This document shows positions 61,064-64,000 of a DNA stretch of 64,000 nt, one piece after another (the first letter of the stretch is position 1; each line of letters opens with the position of its first letter). The stretch comes from Microbacterium sp. M28 (GTDB taxonomy: Bacteria > Actinomycetota > Actinomycetes > Actinomycetales > Microbacteriaceae). The stretch is taken from the NCBI RefSeq assembly GCF_025836995.1, contig NZ_CP107546.1:682001-746000 (forward strand), given 5' to 3'. A program made the position numbers and the translations under genes. The notes beneath the pieces were generated by a model that was given only the letters and a program-made list of their open reading frames with translations, was not told where the DNA came from and ran no database searches.

Positions 61064-63843
61064 CGTGCCTGGGCGGCGTCGTCGGTGCGGCCCAGCCCTT
61101 CGAGCACGTCGCCGAGCTCGAGTGCGGCCACCTGCCGCAGGGGCGGGATCTCGGCGGCGTGCTCGATCACCGTGCGGTAGATCGCGACGGCGTCCTCGCC
61201 GCGGTCGCCGCCCGCGAGCACACGGGCGGCGAACAGCTCGGATCCTCCGGCGGCGCCCGCATCGCCGAGCGCGACGAATCCGTCCGCGGCGGTCAGCGCG
61301 GCGGAGACGGCCTCGTCCACCCTGCCGAGACCCGCGAAGGCGCGAGCACGCGAGTCGGTGACATCCGCCAGTAGCCATCCTGCCTCGTGCTCGGTCGCCA
61401 GCGCGGCGACCTCATCGAACAGGGCGAACGAGCGCTCATCCTGCTGTCCGGCGTACGCCTGACCCAGGTTGTGCAGCACCTCGGTGACCGCTCCGGCGGC
61501 ATCCGGCGTCCTGCGCACGATCTCGGCGGCCGTTTCGAGCAGATCGATCGCGTCGTCGTGCTCGTCGAAGCGCGCGAGGATCTTCGCCTGCTCGCTCAGG
61601 GCCAGAGCCTGATCGGCGCCTTCCTCGGCGGCGCCATAGAGCTCGGCCGCGTAGCCGAAGGCGCCGACCGCCTGTCCGAATTCTCCCGACGAGGCCAGCG
61701 AACGCGCGAGCATCATCACGGTGGCCGCGCGTGATCCGGCCGGCACCTCGGCCTCCTCCTCGCGGCGCAGCACGTCACCGAACAGCTCGGCGGCTTCCGC
61801 CGCATCATCGGCGGCGAGCATCGCGCGCGCGAGCCGGAAGTCGATGCCGGACAGATCGCCGCCCTCCCGGCCGACGAGGTGCGCGGCGGTCCGGTAGCGC
61901 GTCACGGCCTTGTCGGCGTCGCCGGCGTCCTCCCACAGCGCTCCGGCGAGCATGTGGCTCGCGGCCAGGCTGCTGTCGGCGCCGATCCCTGCGAGGAGCC
62001 GGCAGGCCTCGTCGGCGTCCGTCGCGCCGGCGGCGAACTCGCCCTGGCCGCCACGGATGCGGGCGCGGATCTCGAGGGCGCGAGCACGGTGGCCGGTCCC
62101 GAGGTCCTCTTCGGCGAGAAGGCGGTCCAGGTGCCCGACGGCGCGTTCGAGGTGCTCGCTCTGCAGCAGCGCGAAGACCGCGAGCAGGCTCGTCGCATGC
62201 ACGAGGCGGGTGTCCTCCGCCTCGGCGAATCCACGGTGCGCCCGCTCGGCGAGATCGAGCGCGGCGGCGTGATCCTCCGCCTTCAGCAGCTGCGAGGCGC
62301 GGCTGATCGCCAGATCTCCGCGGGACCGCGGCGGCAGCGCGGCGTCGTCGGCCAGCTCGCGTTCGAGCGCTGCCACATCCGCGGCCCCGGATGCGCCGAA
62401 CGTGGCGAGGCCGACGCGCTCCTCCAGATCCGCCTGGGCTTCATCGCCTGCGGCGCGCAGCGCCGCGATCCGCTCGGGCAGCAGTGCCAGCGCCTCGTCC
62501 TCGCGGTCCGTGGCGACGAGGACGGCGATGCGCACCGACTGCAGGCGCGCCAGCTTGACCGCATCCGTCACGTCGAAAGCATGCGGCAGGGCGCTCAGCG
62601 TCTCGGCCTCCGCGCCGTAGTCGGCGAGCTCGACCACGCGATCGAACCATGCGTCCGCGTCGGCGGGGAACGCCGTCGACAGCGGCTCGACGAAGACGTC
62701 CGATCGGATCGGGACGTCGAACGCGGTATCGGCGAGGCCGCGCAACCGGCGCAGCCGCTCGGCGTGCGCGTCGCCGCCGTCTCGGGCGTCGAACTCCGCC
62801 CCGATGCGCTCGGCAGCCGCCCAGCAGGCGGCCGACAGCGCGGCGGCCGACCAGACGCCCTCGTGCGGGCCGAAGAACGGCAGCAGCGCCGCGGCCTCCG
62901 CACCGCGCACCGGAGTCTCGCCGTGGCCCGCGGCCGTGACGCGGTCCAGCGCGAAGGCGAACGCACCGAGGGCCGTGAAGTGGGCGTCCACGTTCAGTCC
63001 GTCGTGCGCGAGCCAGGGCAGGTGACGCTCGACGAGCGACAGCGCTCGAGCCTCGTTGCCGCTCACGGCGCAGAACACGACGTTGTTCGCGATGATCGTG
63101 AGGTTGTCCGGGTTGTCCTTGGCCAGCCGATAGCTGCGCAGATGCGCCGTCTTGGCCTCATCGAGTCGGCCGGCGCGCAGATACGGCAGCAGCACGCGCG
63201 AGAGCGCGTGTTCCGGCTCCTCGCCGCAGGAGAAGCCGCCCTCGATCATCTCCTCGACGAGACGGATGGCCTCCGCGTCGCGATCCGTGTCGACGAAGAA
63301 GCCGGCGATCTGGCTTCGGCTGCAGGCGTCGCAGTGGCTGTGCTCGTCGCGGGGAGTCGCCTCCAACTGGACGCGCAGTCGCTCGGCATCCTCGATGCGA
63401 CCGGCATCCCAGGCGTCCTCGAAGCGTGCGGTGAGCACACCGCTCATGCCGAGACCGGCCGTGCGGTAGTGCGTCTCCATGTCGTCGAGTACAGCCGCGA
63501 TCTGCTCCTGCGAGAATGCGGGGGACGAACGCAGGGCCGACGCCATCCATTTGAACTGCCACATCAGGTCGGCGCCGCCGTTGTCGATGTCGGCGGGGAA
63601 CCGCGTCGGGTCGGCGTCGTGATGAGCCAGGCACCACGCGAACGAGTTCAGCATGACGTCGGTGGCGCCGCCCATGTTCGCCGAAGCGGTCTGGCGCATC
63701 CTGGCCTGATACTCCAGCTGCTCGTCGCCGATCTCCTGCGCCAGCGCGACCGCCTGCGCCACCATGGCCTGCTCGGCAGGGCCCCATGGAGTGCGATCGA
63801 TCTCCTCGACGAGCTGCTGGAACTGCTTCTTCGGACGTGCCAT
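61045..63843 (-). CDS. Large tetratricopeptide-repeat protein
   Basis: 932 residues, almost wholly helical repeats, with no signal peptide or membrane helix. Ala-rich TPR-like units recur from about 160 to the end (LGRVDEAVSAALTAADGFVALGDAG is one clear example near 870). A cluster H-S-H-C-D-A-C (about residues 168-174) followed by a further Cys suggests a small metal site. The N-terminus starts MARPKKQFQQLVEEID with GAAGGG just upstream. No catalytic domain is visible, so a scaffolding or stress-related role is most likely; function unknown. It follows a truncated gene by 25 nt and is probably co-transcribed with it. Confidence 0.83.
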   Translation of the reverse strand: MARPKKQFQQLVEEIDRTPWGPAEQAMVAQAVALAQEIGDEQLEYQARMRQTASANMGGATDVMLNSFAWCLAHHDADPTRFPADIDNGGADLMWQFKWMASALRSSPAFSQEQIAAVLDDMETHYRTAGLGMSGVLTARFEDAWDAGRIEDAERLRVQLEATPRDEHSHCDACSRSQIAGFFVDTDRDAEAIRLVEEMIEGGFSCGEEPEHALSRVLLPYLRAGRLDEAKTAHLRSYRLAKDNPDNLTIIANNVVFCAVSGNEARALSLVERHLPWLAHDGLNVDAHFTALGAFAFALDRVTAAGHGETPVRGAEAAALLPFFGPHEGVWSAAALSAACWAAAERIGAEFDARDGGDAHAERLRRLRGLADTAFDVPIRSDVFVEPLSTAFPADADAWFDRVVELADYGAEAETLSALPHAFDVTDAVKLARLQSVRIAVLVATDREDEALALLPERIAALRAAGDEAQADLEERVGLATFGASGAADVAALERELADDAALPPRSRGDLAISRASQLLKAEDHAAALDLAERAHRGFAEAEDTRLVHATSLLAVFALLQSEHLERAVGHLDRLLAEEDLGTGHRARALEIRARIRGGQGEFAAGATDADEACRLLAGIGADSSLAASHMLAGALWEDAGDADKAVTRYRTAAHLVGREGGDLSGIDFRLARAMLAADDAAEAAELFGDVLRREEEAEVPAGSRAATVMMLARSLASSGEFGQAVGAFGYAAELYGAAEEGADQALALSEQAKILARFDEHDDAIDLLETAAEIVRRTPDAAGAVTEVLHNLGQAYAGQQDERSFALFDEVAALATEHEAGWLLADVTDSRARAFAGLGRVDEAVSAALTAADGFVALGDAGAAGGSELFAARVLAGGDRGEDAVAIYRTVIEHAAEIPPLRQVAALELGDVLEGLGRTDDAAQARAIAEA

Positions 63844-63868
63844 GGGGGACCCTTCTGCGGTGGGGCGA

Positions 63869-64000
63869 TCAGCGGGCGTCGTCGACGGTGTCGACGTCGA
63901 GCCCGGCGGAGAGCGAGACGAGATCCGCGAGCGCGGTGGTCATGAGCGTGCGGTCGGCATCCGTGAGCGGATGATGCCCTGCCAGCAATGCCTGGACATA
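63869..64000 (-). CDS. C-terminal end of an unidentified protein (truncated by window edge)
   Basis: The last 43 codons of a minus-strand gene, ending in TGA at 63869-63871. The fragment is helical and acidic (AGHHPLTDADRTLMTTALADL, then LDVDTVDDAR). It is too short to identify. It ends 25 nt before the TPR gene on the same strand, so the two probably form an operon. Confidence 0.55.
   Translation of the reverse strand, partial: YVQALLAGHHPLTDADRTLMTTALADLVSLSAGLDVDTVDDAR

Overview
This window reads as chromosomal DNA of a high-GC Gram-positive actinobacterium, most probably Microbacterium or a close Microbacteriaceae relative. The inference rests on the str/S10/spc/alpha ribosomal gene order, very strong G/C third-position bias, frequent GTG and TTG starts, many four-base stop/start overlaps, a short-LID adenylate kinase, a RamB-type glyoxylate regulator next to aceA/aceB, and TAnnnT boxes lying 5-7 nt before start codons (leaderless transcripts). 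I see no rRNA, tRNA, CRISPR array, insertion sequence or prophage gene.

Layout. 1-4316: end of the str operon (rpsG', fusA, tuf) and a small helical protein. 4317-15706: a 390-nt structured leader, then the S10 and spc ribosomal protein genes through rplO and secY. The cluster is broken by a terminator/promoter between rplE and rpsH, where rpsN is missing. 15703-17129: adk and map. 17150-18383: a solo AbiEi-like/DUF559-like gene bracketed by inverted copies of a short motif. 18572-22440: a DsbA-like thiol protein and the alpha operon (infA, rpmJ, rpsM, rpsK, rpoA, rplQ; no rpsD). 22547-28003: a methyltransferase, a TSUP permease and a very large secreted GH31 glycosidase on the minus strand.

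28241-33684: an Asp-rich secreted protein, a histidine kinase, a response regulator, an SLC13-type transporter and a glycerate kinase. 33743-36165: two MaoC-type dehydratase subunits, murB and a VOC protein. 36288-40908: an aspartate-type aminotransferase, a small unknown protein, a MocR regulator divergent from an aldo-keto reductase, and a small membrane protein. 41032-45687: malate synthase, isocitrate lyase and a divergent RamB-like regulator (glyoxylate shunt). 45723-56286: a membrane protein, then a putrescine/GABA catabolic block: PucR-type regulator, GABA transaminase, flavin amine oxidase, universal stress protein, APC permease and two aldehyde dehydrogenases.

56398-60992: a four-carbon sugar-acid block of FCD regulator, DUF1537 kinase, 3-hydroxyisobutyrate-dehydrogenase-like enzyme and GntP permease, with a clear promoter and overlapping palindromic operator. 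61045-64000: a 932-residue TPR protein and the end of an upstream gene.

How it works together. The left third is the translation and secretion core. The right two thirds is a run of small catabolic units, each with its own regulator: glycosidase, glycerate, glyoxylate shunt, putrescine to succinate, and threonate/erythronate. Almost every unit boundary carries a strong hairpin, several of them shared by convergent genes. The most unusual features are the bracketed AbiEi-like gene, the nested palindrome between pucR and gabT, the S10 leader with a possible Arg-rich leader peptide, and the repeated leaderless-start signature. All assignments come from reading the sequence by eye; no database search was possible.
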